Below, one piece after another: positions 34,757 through 47,639 of a DNA stretch of 64,000 bases (its first letter is position 1; every line of letters starts with the position of its first letter). The notes beneath the pieces were generated by a model. It did no database searches and was not told the DNA's origin. It saw only the letters and a program-made list of their open reading frames with translations. The DNA comes from Siphlonurus alternatus. Lineage: Eukaryota; Arthropoda; Insecta; Ephemeroptera; Siphlonuridae. A program made the position numbers and the translations under genes. The stretch lies in the NCBI GenBank assembly GCA_949825025.1, contig OX463781.1, positions 36,854,366 to 36,918,365 of the forward strand. Direction: 5' to 3'.

Positions 34757-35756
34757 CACTGTAAAAATGAAACGCTCGTTTTAGGAGCAAATAGCTACCT
34801 AAACGAAGTGAACTGAGATAGGTAGCAATTTAATCCTACAATAGGGGGTTTCCTTAACTTCCTATTGTAGGAGTCATTACATACTTAAAGTAGGGTATTA
34901 TTCTGCCTAAAACGGGTAGTCTAGTCTACCTACTTTATAATATGGCTGCTTTGATATTGTAAATTAGGGACTTATTGTTGCCTAAAATAAGTAATTATTT
35001 ACCCCTAATTATTAGAAATTGTAGTATCTAAAATGCGTATGCAATTCAAGATTAGGTAGGTTAAATTTGATGCATTTTAAATAAATAAAAAAATTCTTTT
35101 TATTTTAAATTTTATTAAAAGTTATCGTTTAACAGAGAGAATAAAAATTATATACAGTTAAAACACAAATAAAAGTTACACATATTCCCTTTTTTTTTAA
35201 AAAATATTGGCATTAAAAAAATCAATTAAACTAATTAATTTATTTTCATTTCTTTCATTGAAAAAGTTGATAATTTAAAATCTTTTTTAAATATCATATT
35301 CTAAAAAAAATAAATGATAAAGCCAACAGTATTATTTTTTTCTGCATATAAAAATATTAAAAAACATTATATGAAATGAATAAATTATAATTTTAAAATT
35401 AATTTTTTTTTTTAATTTTCTTTCAAACAACTTTTATTTTTATTGAACTATTAATGATTATGAATTTTGCTGCATGTAAGTGTTTGTTATAGTTTTTTGT
35501 CACTTAACTCACTGTTATGATTTAATTTTGATGGGGACTTGCGTATCTGATATGTATCTGTGGATGAGTGTAGGAGATCGCCTCACTGGAGTAGAACAAT
35601 GTTCACGAAAAGAAAAACTGAAACAGAGAGAAAAGTATATTTAAAATTGGGAGCTATAAAAGATTATATTAAAATTAGTTTTGACTTCGGACTATTTGAA
35701 GTTAAAAAAATTAAAAAAAGCGGGTAAATTATATGAAATTTTTTAGTTAATCGCTG

Positions 35757-36190
35757 TTCAGCTCCCATCTCATCTAATTTCCTCTTCTTTGCACCATTTT
35801 AGAGGAAAGAAGAGGAAAAAGACGAGATTAAAAATTTTTTCCTCTTCAGATTACGTCGTTTTTCCTCTTCTTTTCTCTTAAATAGTGCAAAATTAGAGGA
35901 AATTAGACGAAATGGGAGCTTAACAGGTAATAAAATATGACATTTATTTTAACTATATATTTCAAAAGAAGAGGAAAAAATATGAAATTACGTCTCTTTT
36001 CCTCTTATTTTCTCTTAAATAGTGCAAAATAAGAGGTGATTGGACGAGATGAGAGCTTAACAGCTAATAAAAGATGACATTTATTTAAACTATATATTTC
36101 AAAAGAAGAGGAAAAAAGACGAGATTACGTCTTTTTTCCTCTTCTTTTCTCTTAAATAGTGCAAAATAAGAGGTAATTAGACGAGTTCAT
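35757..36190. repeat. 137-bp tandem repeats (CCTCTTC family) with outer palindrome
   Basis: TTAAATAGTGCAAAAT recurs at 35,878, 36,015 and 36,152 (period 137 bp). The first part is also an inverted repeat (AGCTCCCATCTCATCTAATT and its complement near 35,900). Related sequences occur at 37,570-37,690, about 54,116-54,187 and 56,826-56,850. Confidence 0.82.
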
Positions 36191-36259
36191 AATTTTCAGG
36201 AATAAGTTTTTTTTTTAGCATTGGGTCAGCTGAACCTTATTATCACTACCTCGAGATAT

Positions 36260-37560
36260 TTTTCCGATACGCTACTATATGTACTAATTTTATGAGACGT
36301 ACTGTACCATTTTCAGATTTAAAAGTTTTTGGAACCATTCAATTCATGTTTGCAATTCATTCATTTAATGCATCGGCTATTATAAGCACGATTTCTACAT
36401 TGAAACGAATTTATTGCAGCGTATAGATAGGAAATAATATGTTGGTCAAGTGAGGTAAAATAGAAAAAGACAGAGAAATAAAAAAAAATCAACTAAAAAT
36501 AATCACAATAACTTAATGGTACACACCTGGGCAATATTATATCGCGGTGGAGGTTTGGATTCAGTGTTCATGGAGCACCCTGCAGGCCCCCGTGAGGTCA
36601 CATGGTCGCCCGCTCCAGCCGCCAGCACAGCCCGCGCGCCATCACGGCAGTCAAACCGAACGTTGCTTGTGCGACGTGAATTTTCTGTGAAACAAATGAT
36701 GCGTTAGACACACATTATATGCTTATTGAGCAGCATTATATAATATAATGTACATTTATGACTTACCATATTGCATTATAACGCTTCTGAGTGCTTAAAT
36801 ACTGCATCATTCTTGATTTCTTGTGGACACTTAAAATAGACGACTATGAAAACAATGCCATTGAAAGGCGGAGTTGCCAGATAAATCACTGCCATCTAGA
36901 GATTCACATTTTTTTTGGTTCGACTAAATTTTTTTTCTTGTATTACGTCATTTCTCGTAAATAGTTATGTTTTAATAAATCCTACTTTTATATTTTCATT
37001 AGTTAAATTTCTTGCGTTTCCTTATTTGTGTTCTTAATGCAACAACAAGATTGAACAATAACTTTTCAACACTGCGGCTTAATCAACGGTCTTTTCAAAA
37101 TTTAGGTACCTTAAATCCCCTGATCTGGGTATGTCATTTTATTATATGCACCTAAATTTTATATTGCATGGATAACAGTAAAACAGTATTCTAAATGATT
37201 TTTTTTTAGAAAAATGCAATTTTATATTTAATTTTAATTTTTAAAAAATAAACCTAACATTTTTTATCTAGTTAATTGAATATTTTACTATTTCAATCTT
37301 TTTAGCTAATTTATTTATAACGCAGATTGCACTAAAATTTGACACTTTTAAAAATCACTGGAGGAAAAAAGAAAAACGAAAGAAAAAATCCTGTGTAATT
37401 TTCTCTCTCCCTTTCGATCATCCCTATATACTATAGTTGAGAAATTACGTCTTCAACTCATCTTTTACTTGTCTAAACCTATTCTTTTTACCTCTAAAAC
37501 ACAACTTAATTTTTCCTCTTCACTTAAAGTGAGAAAAAAATAAAGAAAATATTTCTGACA
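36260..37560. other. Interior of the 4-kb element, nothing recognised
   Basis: A GC-richer patch at 36,535-36,690 has a 63-codon open frame with no motif. The rest is AT-rich. Confidence 0.45.
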
Positions 37561-37713
37561 TTTCATGTTCATTCAAGAAGAGGAAAAAAGACCCTATTTT
37601 TCTCATCGTTTTCCTCTAAAATGGTGCAAAACAAGAGGAGAAAAAGACGAGAGGAGAGTTTAATTGTGAAGAAAAGATGTAGTTTATTTAAACCCGGGTT
37701 CCGTCTCTTTTTC

Positions 37714-37942
<229 letters not shown>

Positions 37943-38190
37943 GATGTACGAATATGAAATAATTTTATTCCGTACTATACAATTACTTGTTAGAATTAAT
38001 TTGGAAGTTACATGTATGGTTATTTTTTAAATGAAAATTGACCAATTCATGCATGCAATTTATTAAACACATTAAATTTATATAGTTTTTTACTTTATTA
38101 GTTACTTTAGTTACTTTATTAATTATTAATTACGTTAAGAACTTTTAGGCACTTAAATAAAAGTACCTAAAATTAGGTAAACATACTGTA

Positions 38191-38680
38191 GGGATATAAA
38201 TTTAACCTATTGTAGGGACTTAAAGCATGTAGGTACCTTAAATTTTAGGGGTCTTGTTAATAATTTTAGGTGGTTTTCATATTTTAGGGGTGACTATTTC
38301 AATATAGGTACATTCCTACCTAATTCAGGATGTATNNNNNNNNNNNNNNNNNNNNNNNNNNNNNNNNNNNNNNNNNNNNNNNNNNNNNNNNNNNNNNNNN
38401 NNNNNNNNNNNNNNNNNNNNNNNNNNNNNNNNNNNNNNNNNNNNNNNNNNNNNNNNNNNNNNNNNNNNNNNNNNNNNNNNNNNNNNNNNNNNNNNNNNNN
38501 NNNNNNNNNNNNNNNNNNNNNNNNNNNNNNNNNNNGGGATATAAATTTAACCTATTGTAGGGACTTAAAGCATGTAGGTACCTTAAATTTTAGGGGTCTT
38601 GTTAATAATTTTAGGTGGTTTTCATATTTTAGGGGTGACTATTTCAATATAGGTACATTCCTACCTAATTCAGGATGTAT
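38191..38680. other. Assembly gap (38,336-38,535) with identical 145-bp flanks
   Basis: Exactly 200 N separate two copies, identical by eye, of a 145-bp segment (38,191-38,335 and 38,536-38,680). This is the pattern of an unmerged contig overlap, so the real gap may be zero or negative. Confidence 0.9.
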
Positions 38681-38826
38681 ATTCATTATTCAACTGTTTA
38701 AAGTGCCTAATTTAAGTAGAATGGCAAGGTATGGTCCTTAAACCCCTAAATTAGGGAAGTGATACCTACTTTACGTATCTCAAAATTTTATTTGGCTACC
38801 TAATACAGGCAGGGTTTTTAACTGTG

Positions 38827-39030
38827 TACAGCTTTTTTCAATGCACCGGATGTGCAATGGTTCAAAGTTAGGGGAACCACATATGGTGAAAAAGCGCAAC
38901 GATTTACTCCTGGGTGGGAAACGTAGTATTTGTTGAAAATGGTCACCCATCCAACTACTAACCATGCTCGGCGTTGCTTGATTTCAGTGATCTGACGAGT
39001 TTCGGTCAAGCGCACTGCGCCACACACCCA
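38827..39030 (-). mobile_element. 5S-rRNA-derived SINE, 5' head half (split copy)
   Basis: On the minus strand it contains ATCAAGCAACGCCGAGCATG and GGTTAGTAGTTGGATGGGTG, which correspond to the 5S rRNA internal promoter A-box region and C-box region. GTGTGGCGCAGTGCGCTTG precedes them. It continues the half at 34,607-34,756 across the 4-kb insert. Confidence 0.82.
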
Positions 39031-39044
39031 TGAATATACTATAT

Positions 39045-39353
39045 TGGAATTTCGACCTCATTTTTTTTATTGCAGAAATGGATAGAGCGTGCAAAGTTAT
39101 GCTACCCTGATTTTTTCAGATTTTTTAGAGACCGGAAACTATAATTATTTTAAAAAGTTATTGAAAGTCCTTTTTGTGTCGTCACGAGGCGGCAAGTCCT
39201 ATTTTTTTCTTAAAGAGCGGCGTCTCGTGACATCACAAAAAAAAGTCAATAATTTTTTAAAAATAGTTCCCGGGCTCTAAAAAATCTGAAAAAAAAATCA
39301 GGGTTGCATAACTTTGCACGCATAATCGATTTCTGCAATAAAAATTGAGGTCT
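39045..39353. mobile_element. Palindromic MITE, family M1 (copy 5)
   Basis: Left TGGAATTTCGACCTCA, right AAAATTGAGGTC, with the family's inner arms GCAAAGTTATGCTACCCTG and CGTCTCGTGACATCAC. Confidence 0.88.
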
Positions 39354-39359
39354 GTTTTC

Positions 39360-40355
39360 TATTTAGTTTATTTTTTGGCACCTTAATTTACAATTTACAT
39401 ACTGTTATGTAAGGACATAAATCTTTCTTTTGTAGAATTAAAAGTTCGACTACAGCTTTACTTTTAAAGTTACACAATTTAAGTGGAGGCAGATATTTAA
39501 AAAAAAAACTATATTAATAATGAACGTACGTATATATTGTTTAGTGATGTTTAGAATTGCATGCAGGTGTACGTATACTTCAGTTCACCGGCACTCCCCC
39601 TTCCCCCTCTCATCAGATGGATAGGCAAAGTAAACCTACCCCATACGATGTTAGCCTGCCAATGGTATTAGAATATAAGTAAAAATACATCGTGACATCT
39701 AAATAATAAATTTAGATATATTGAATATCCCATTAATAAGTTTCAATCAATTTCAGCTTATAGAAAACAAAATAAAAAGTATAAAAAATATATTATGGTC
39801 TATACCAAACACGATATTTTTTATTTTATTTTTAATGTTAACCTTACTTATTTCAATACGTCAAGCACAGATGTAAATTTAATTTTAAATTATTTATATT
39901 TCATAGACTCTGACAGCTGTATTGATTTTTATTCACTGCAGAATGAGTTAGGTATCGAAAAAATAATCACAGTAATTAACTTTTAATTATCTTATTAATA
40001 TGAATAAATATATATTTACATGGAATTTAACTATAGCTTACTATGTTTGGAGTAATTTTATTGAATGTGTATTCTTGTGATGAACTGTCATTTAAAAGAC
40101 CACTGATGGAAAAGGAAAAAAAGAAAATTTAGTTTCTACATAACATACTATTCCAGAATTATCATGAGTATTTATGATGATTACACTATATATTTAACCT
40201 CTGGTACTATCCAAAAACAAAATCTTTGGTACTATCAAAGGTTGGCAGCCATGGGTGGCAGGGTCTAAAAATTATATTTTAAAGTGAGGAAAAGGTGCAT
40301 CAAAAAATCTGAAAAAATATTAATCCTTCGTTCGTATCCTTATTTATAAATGTAC
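39360..40355. other. AT-rich intergenic DNA, nothing recognised
   Basis: Open stretches such as 39,795-39,986 have AT-driven residues and no motif. Confidence 0.5.
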
Positions 40356-40360
40356 AAATA

Positions 40361-40490
40361 GAGTGCGATTTACGAATAAGCATTTAGGCTGGTTTCTAAC
40401 CACGTTTCACTATACCTGTTTTACGTGTTAAATCACCAAGTTAAACGTGGTTAGAAACCTGGCTAACTGCTTCGTGAATAAATCGCACCC
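40361..40490. mobile_element. Short palindromic MITE (about 130 bp)
   Basis: GTGCGATTTACGAATAAGC mirrors GCTTCGTGAATAAATCGCAC, continuing inward through GGCTGGTTTCTAACCACGT and its complement. The loop is about 35 bp. Confidence 0.85.
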
Positions 40491-40914
40491 ATTTTTTCCA
40501 CAAAAAGATACTGTGAAGAAAAAAAAAAAAAAAAAAAAAAACTTGAAAAAGTGTAGCACGTACAGAGATTTTAATAATTGACATATTTATTTAAAAAAAT
40601 ACAAGGAATTTAAGAAATAATAATTAATAAATTTAATTGTTCAACAAACATACGGAAATATTTATTAAAATTATGGCTTTGAAATTCTGTAACAGAAGAA
40701 CATTAAATAAAATACTAAAAAGTTCTATTTTTATATTAAATTTGACTTATAATAAATTTCATTAGTTTAGTTTAATAGTTATTATTATTTTTCTAATTTA
40801 ATATATGACACAAATTCTAGTAAATCTGTAGGGATAAAGAAAAAAACAATACAATGCTAAAGTAGAAAAAAAAAAGTATAATTTTTACTTAAAAACATGC
40901 AATGATAAATTTTG

Positions 40915-41124
40915 GGACATGACGTCACAAAAGAGTTTGACATTGTTTTGGCGCACACAGCAGTGTCAGAATTGAGGCGCCGCCGCAGCAGGACCACCAC
41001 GAAAAAGCAGCTGAATAACAAGACCCTGCCGTTACATTGCCTTGGTAGCTAGCCGCCGCATCACTACCTCAAATCTTTCTCTCGCGATAACACTGTCAGT
41101 GGTTTACTAACTCTCGTGACAAAC
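40915..41124 (+). promoter_or_regulatory. Probable promoter and 5' UTR of the neuropeptide receptor
   Basis: A GC-richer patch directly upstream of the receptor ATG in otherwise AT-rich DNA. It holds a CRE-like ATGACGTCAC at 40,920 and two TCAGT/GTCAG initiator-like sites (about 40,965 and 41,094). No TATA box. The start site is not determinable by eye. Confidence 0.4.
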
Positions 41125-41500
41125 ATGCCGCTCAGAATGTCTCCGTACAATTTAGCATCGACAATGAGTACAGTTATCAATATAACAACATCTTTAATAT
41201 TAGATTACTCAACAATTTTATCATCATTTGATAATATTGAAAATACAACGTCACGTAACTATGAACTTAGTGATTTTAATTTAACACTCGAAGAATATAT
41301 TATAATAAAACGTGGTGCAAAAACATTATCTAAATCTGTTGTAATACCTATAACAGTATTGTATGCACTTATATTTTTATCTGGTATAATAGGTAATATT
41401 TCTGTTTGTACAGTGATTGCAAGAAATAATAGTATGCATACTTCAACAAATTATTATCTATTTAGTCTTGCTCTCAGTGATTTGACGATATTGCTGCTAG
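41125..41500 (+). CDS. PRXamide (pyrokinin/CAPA, neuromedin-U-like) neuropeptide GPCR, first coding exon
   Basis: The exon encodes an extracellular N-terminus with several N-glycosylation sequons (NITT, NTTS, NLTL). TM1 follows ([20 protein letters not shown], with the class-A GN), then [17 protein letters not shown] and [14 protein letters not shown], the start of TM2 with the class-A LALSD aspartate. The [19 protein letters not shown] stretch is highly characteristic of pyrokinin, CAPA and neuromedin U receptors. It ends one base into the codon after LLL at a GTGAGT donor (41,501); in this family LPQE would come next. The ATG at 41,125 is chosen because the open frame upstream begins only at a GTG; MSPYN at 41,137 is a possible alternative. 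The ligand subtype cannot be assigned without the other exons, none of which was recognised in the remaining 22 kb. Confidence 0.82.
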
Positions 41501-41509
41501 GTGAGTAAA

Positions 41510-41837
41510 GACTTAATATTTTTTTTAATATAAATATCATTTTATATTTTATTTGTAAATGTGTATTGTGTTGAATTTAAGATATATATATTATTATTAA
41601 ATTTATTGACAGCCGATTACTTTTTATGTTCATAATATTATGAATTTTAACAATGTGAACTCTAAATATTCACAGATCGTAATTCAGTGCTTTTGTTATT
41701 ATTATCTTGCATTGAAGTAATATTTCTCATTCGAAGGTGACAGTAAATAAAAACTTATTTAATTTTTTATTGGAATTTATATTGTAGAAAGGAGATATGA
41801 TCATATATAAAAAAATATGTGACGGTACTTCAAGATA

Positions 41838-41914
<77 letters not shown>

Positions 41915-42605
41915 AAGCAATAAATAACGCACGTATAAAATGTGTGTGCTATATATCGGTATCAATAAAGGATTATCCTAGATTTGATACGTATTACGTT
42001 CATATAGCTTCTGAGGGGAATCAGAAACGTTATTTGTATCATGTATTTTATATAGACTGATATATGTGTTTATATCATAATAGATAATGTTACACGAAAG
42101 AAATTTGAGATAATGATTGATGGTTATTTTACTTAAACAGTAAATTAAATGCTGCACTAATAATAAATATATTTTTTTAATCTGAAATTGATTCTCTTTT
42201 GAAATAACAATTTTACAATATGATTGATCAAATTGGTTTAAAAATCAATTCATGCCTATTGGTTTCTTCCGATGGTTTCAATGTATAGAGCACAAAATAT
42301 GATGTTTTTTTGTATATTTATTTTATCGCTGGAGCCTCAATCGGCAATCATATTTATACATGTTATTACAATAAAATCAATGTATTTTTAACAAATGAAA
42401 ATTATAAAAACAAATAAATTTATGTTTTATATCAGAAACTTACTGAAAAAAAAAATACAATCATTTGATATTATACATAATTTTATCTATCTGAATGACT
42501 TTTGTTTCCTGTATTAAATATATTTCAAAATTTGCTCAAAATATTATATACAATGGGGTACTAACCGGTATTTGAGTTAGCAATACTAGTCAAAAGGACT
42601 GTGAA
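41510..42605. other. First intron of the receptor gene, part 1
   Basis: AT-rich with a (TC)n tract at 41,841-41,911. No exon was recognised. Confidence 0.5.
41841..41911. repeat. (TC)n microsatellite
   Basis: About 70 bp of TC with one A interruption. Confidence 0.95.
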
Positions 42606-42610
42606 TTCTA

Positions 42611-42976
42611 TGAAGAACGAGCCCTATTAGAGCATTCTACGACAATTTGCTGAATTTATATGAATTTTTAAATATTTTTATGACGTCACAACATTGCTTC
42701 TTAGATGGGAAAATGCATCAGTTAACATTGCTAAAATGAAAAGTTATTGAGGTAGGAATTTGAAACCTTCATTATCGTGATTCCAGCACCTAAAAAACTT
42801 GCAAATGAAGTTTTGGTTACATTTCAATATTATAAGTATGGGGTTTGGCAATGTTAAGTGATCTACTTTCCCATTTAATTAAGATTCAATGTTGTGACGT
42901 CATTTTTGAGAGGTTTTAAAAATTCATATATAATCAGGAAATTGTCATAGAATGCTGTAATAGGGCTCGTTCTTCA
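42611..42976. mobile_element. 366-bp palindromic MITE with TA flanks
   Basis: TGAAGAACGAGCCCTATTAG mirrors the complement at 42,960-42,976 (GGGCTCGTTCTTCA), both bordered by TA. The arms contain TTATGACGTCACAACATTG and its counterpart TGTTGTGACGTCAT. No coding capacity. Confidence 0.87.
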
Positions 42977-42979
42977 TAA

Positions 42980-43985
42980 ATTTTTCATTGCTTTTGAAAT
43001 GTTGACAAAAACTTGAAACTTTTTTTTTTTTTTTTGTCTGTTGTTTTTTTATTCATTTTCCTACTTTTAACAGAGACTTAAGTATGTTGTTAATATAAGT
43101 TCTGAGCTTCTAATTAAATATTTTCAGTCAGGGTTTTTCTTATATATAAATTAGTAAATAAAATTAGTGTGTTTTTTCTTTCTTACAATCTTCCAGAATG
43201 CAAATTGGCAGGTGACTGGAAACAAAACTGATCAAATTCTCTTGAAAAAATTAAGTTCGTTCTCTAATCAGGATGACTATTTTAATTAATATTTCTGGTA
43301 GTCTGCCAGATATATATGAACTTTACTGTGCATGCTGGTGATTAAGAGTTTATTTTTTATCAAACCTAACAAAAAGATGAAATTATTAATTAAATGTATA
43401 TTCTAAAATTCTAAACATAAAATTTAAGTATATAATCTCAAATCTTACGTTTTACTAAATTTGTCTTAAAATATTTTAATTTACATACTCAAAGATTAGA
43501 GACTATATAACAAACAATTGAAATCATTAAATTGAAAATTCGTCTTGTACTTAAACGTGATATGGTATGCAAACGTTTATTTCCATGTTCTCACATGACA
43601 TCTCATGTAATATTGAACCTTTGAATTTATTTTCCAACTGCCTCTAGCATGTAGAACTTGTATTCCTCTGAGGGATTCTTTACGTATCACTCAATATACA
43701 TGCAGCCACCATCCAGGCTACAGAAGAAATATCTCACCCTTCTCAAATCTAAATATTAAATTCCTCTTCGTGTATATGATTTTTTTTTCTTAATTTTTTA
43801 CAACAAACTTTTATTTTTCAAGATCTAATATTACAGTACTTGTTGAATGATTTCGTATCAAAATGAAAGTCATGAAGTTTATAATTTCGGGAGGGGCTGC
43901 CTCCATAAGGCCAATGTTAAAATAAAAATTGAAAATAGGAAAAATGCGCCTATGTGCCCATCTTAAATTCAGGGTGTGAGCTGCG
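42980..43985. other. Receptor intron, part 2, nothing recognised
   Basis: AT-rich DNA. Near 43,988-44,014 a C-run followed by CTGAATCCACGCCTG resembles one terminus of hAT-type elements, but no partner end was found. Confidence 0.4.
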
Positions 43986-44243
43986 TCCCCCCCCCCCCCT
44001 GAATCCACGCCTGTCCCTAAAGAGAGCATGAACTATCTTCACGCATTCTATGAAGGTGTGGGGAACTTAATTTTTTTAAAAACGACGAGGGATACAGCAT
44101 GTTTTGTTTTCTTACTTCTTCAAAATTTATAATTTTGCATCTCTTGAATTAGAAGATCCAGCAGTTGTTTTTGAACAGCAATAACAAAAAATAATAAACA
44201 AAGTACAACTTTTAGTTGGGTGCAAAAAGCATAGCCCATTTTC

Positions 44244-44357
<114 letters not shown>

Positions 44358-44359
44358 CT

Positions 44360-45588
44360 GATTGCGCTGACGTTATGACGCCCCTGTAAGCTAGGCTGCT
44401 CTATGGAGGACCAGAATACAAAGACTAGTATATAAACAAATTATGTATTGATTTTTTTTTTCACTTTATTAAACAAAACAAATGAGGTTTAATAAATTTT
44501 AAAAATACGCCAATAAACGATAGATAGTATAAAAAAATCCCATCATATATTATACTGTAGAACAATTAAAACTATTTTTTTTTTCTATTTATTTTTGTCA
44601 TTTCTCCTATCTAATGCCATAGTAGCTGGACCTCCACTTTCTCTTCTCTACCCTCCTGACCGTCCGTATGCCTGCTATGCTATTTTTCCTCGTAAACAAA
44701 AACATCAAACAACTCTATACTATACAATGTATTATAGACATCAAGTTCAGGTATATATTAATTATACCCTCTCTGTTGTCAGTGTATTAACAACTGACTA
44801 CTATGAGTATTAACCAGATATTTCTAGCTTTACCTCCTACAGCATTCTATAGCCTTAGTTGCGTACTCTTTTTTTTTCTTTACGAGTAATATTAGGATAT
44901 CAACTGAGAAACTATTTACTACTTGACATTGCGACCAAGGATTTTCTCAGATTATTTTAGTATTTTTACAAAGATATGTTGATATGTTGTTGACTGCACC
45001 AATTAAAAATTTATTTGAAAAACAACAAACATTTTTATTTTAGTATGTTTGATTAAACTTGCTGTTTTTCCAGTGTTATTTTTGTTTTAATCTTGCAATA
45101 TATATTGAATTGAAACTTAGTAAAATTCATACACTTTTATTTCAGAATTAACTATTAAGTTTTATTTTTTTAATATTTTTCATATGAAGTATTAAATATA
45201 ATTAAAAAATATTTTACATAAATAGCAATCATATTATAATTTTACTTATTTTACGTATAATAACTTAATAACAGTTGTTAATTAAAGAATTAGATATATT
45301 ATATATACTGATTTGAAATAGATACTATAATATAAGACATTAAATTGTGGTAATTAATTAAAAAATTGTTGATATTATATTGATATAGAGTAGGTTAAAA
45401 ATAAAACATGCGTTTTAAATTATATCAAATTACAAATTTAAAGCATTGATTAAGTTTAGTTTTCAAAAAAATGAACAACTAATATTTTTTTCCAAATCGT
45501 ATAATTATTTAAATTATAGTATACACATTTTTATCTCAAGTACCAACTTAAATATTATAGCTCTGTAATATTGAAGTATTTGTCAATG

Positions 45589-45661
<73 letters not shown>

Positions 45662-46055
45662 TATTCTATATATACGTTTCTATTGTTAACGCTTCTGAAA
45701 CCATAAAAAGAACGTAGAATCAAAATTTACTTATTATAATTTTTTTTTTCCACACTTGATAGAACTAATTTAACTAATCTTTAAGGGACTTGGATTATAT
45801 TTGTTCATTAACCGTCAAGGGCACTCATGCTGCGGCTCAGAACTGATTGCTCTTTAGCTAAACACCGGATCAAACAGAGCATGAGTGTAAGCAACTACAC
45901 TCTAACTTGTATTGACTCTCTGCCAATGTGACTAAAATATATTTGTGTTTCATTACTTAAGGTTGATATTCGGACCATATGTTAATGTAAATTATGTAAA
46001 TGAAACTTTCTATGTCTACAGATATATGATGGAAATTTGTTTTGATACTTCGAAA
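44360..46055. other. Receptor intron, part 3, nothing recognised
   Basis: AT-rich with a second TA run at 45,590-45,654. No exon or element boundary was supported. Confidence 0.45.
45590..45654. repeat. (TA)n microsatellite
   Basis: About 65 bp of TA. Confidence 0.95.
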
Positions 46056-46061
46056 AGGGCA

Positions 46062-46212
46062 CTCTCTCTCTCTCCCCCCCTCCCCCCTCCCCCCCCTCCC
46101 CCTCTCCCCCTCTCCCCCTCTCCCCCTCTCCCCCTCTCCCCCTCTCCCCCTCTCTCCCTCTCTCCCTCTCTCCCTCTCTCCCTCTCTCCCTCTCTCCCTC
46201 TCTCCCCCACTC
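46062..46212. repeat. Polypyrimidine microsatellite left of the ATCCCG foldback
   Basis: TC units, then C-runs, CCCCCTCT units and CTCTCTCC units. It touches the left end of the foldback element. Confidence 0.95.
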
Positions 46213-46879
46213 CCATTTTCGTAGTTAAATAGGATGCGTTTGAGTTCACTATTGTTGGGACCCAAAAATGACAACGTCCAAATTGAATCTAATTGCAATT
46301 AATTAGTTAATTAGGGGGGCAAACGAACCCACAAAATTTTTGGTAATTTTCGTACAGGTAGTTTCCGAGATAATTGAGGCCAAAGTTTAATTAGTGACAA
46401 CAACAATAACGGGATGCGGTACACCCTGATTATGACGGGATACGGAAGTGACGTCACAACAGTAAGTTTACCTCTTATAGAAATGGTGATAGACGGGATA
46501 TCACGTGGTGTGTCACGTGGTCGCAGTATTGACATTCCCCCTCGTCATTGACGGGACCTATTTGTGACGTCACCAAGTTGTTAATGATGACGTCACTAAG
46601 TTGTCAGTGATGACGTCACAGATTTACCTCTTTAATATAAGTTCCATCACGTATATAACCGGGATCTGTACGTAAAGATGGTTCCCTCTTAGTCAAATTA
46701 AATCACGTGAAAATAAGCGGGATATAGGAATTTGAAAAAAAATTACACCAGTTTTACCCTTTATAAAATAAAATAACAAAGCGTATTACCAGGACTTCCA
46801 CAGTTTTTTAACGTATTGATGTAAGATATAGTTTCCTCTTGTACAAATTTAGCAATGTGCATGTAAGCGGGATACTGGA

Positions 46880-47275
46880 TTTTGCTGTTAACTCTTCTCG
46901 TGTAAAATGTAGCAAGCAAATTGACGGGATTTTCTGGACTTAGAAAGAATATTTTGAAAGGGATAGCAAAGGTTCCACATAGTTATTGCCAGTATCCTAA
47001 CACTTACGAAAATATTCATCATACAGCTATTTACGGGATACTTCCAGGAAATAAAAGCGGGATGCCCTTTTGTGATTAATGACATCACATATATACGTCA
47101 TAATTGCACGCCCTACTCATAAGGTGTAGGAAGGAAGTTGACAGGACTTTTGGACTTGGGGGGGGGGAAAGTATTATAAAAAGGGTAGCATAGATTCAAC
47201 ACAAATATTGTTGGGAACTTTCTTCAATTGCATTCCCCTTGAAAAAATGATCTCAAATATATGTAAACGGGATAC
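46880..47275. repeat. Left-arm subterminal repeats of the foldback
   Basis: At least two units of about 210 bp: GACGGGATTTTCTGGACTTA at 46,924 and GACAGGACTTTTGGACTTGG at 47,138, each followed by a GGGATAGCA / GGGTAGCA block. They are the inverted counterparts of the right-arm units. Confidence 0.7.
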
Positions 47276-47639
47276 TTTATATATGATGGCAACGAGTGAT
47301 AAAATCTCGATCTCGAAATGTTTGAGAATTTGATTCAAAACTTACGTTTTTTGATTTTCTGAGTGATAAATTCCTCACACGATCTTCAATAAAATCAATA
47401 AAAATAACACTGGACGATCATGTAAATAATTTACACACAGATATTTTGATTTAAGCACGATAATACAGTAAACTTTCAAAATTATAGCCCTGGAACAAAA
47501 CCTAATACATCATGGCAGCACCATTATTTTTACAATGTGAACCAATGAAATCGATGCAGCTATCAAACAATATTCATGCCAACAATAATACAATAAATAG
47601 TATTCCATACCCTTTCTGAATGTTCTATATAAAGAACAT

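Noticed and set aside
38330..38560. Open frame across the N gap
   Set aside because: It consists of unknown residues over 200 N.
43988..44014. hAT-type terminus (C-run followed by CTGAATCCACGCCTG)
   Set aside because: No matching second end or 8-bp target duplication could be found, so it is not called as an element.
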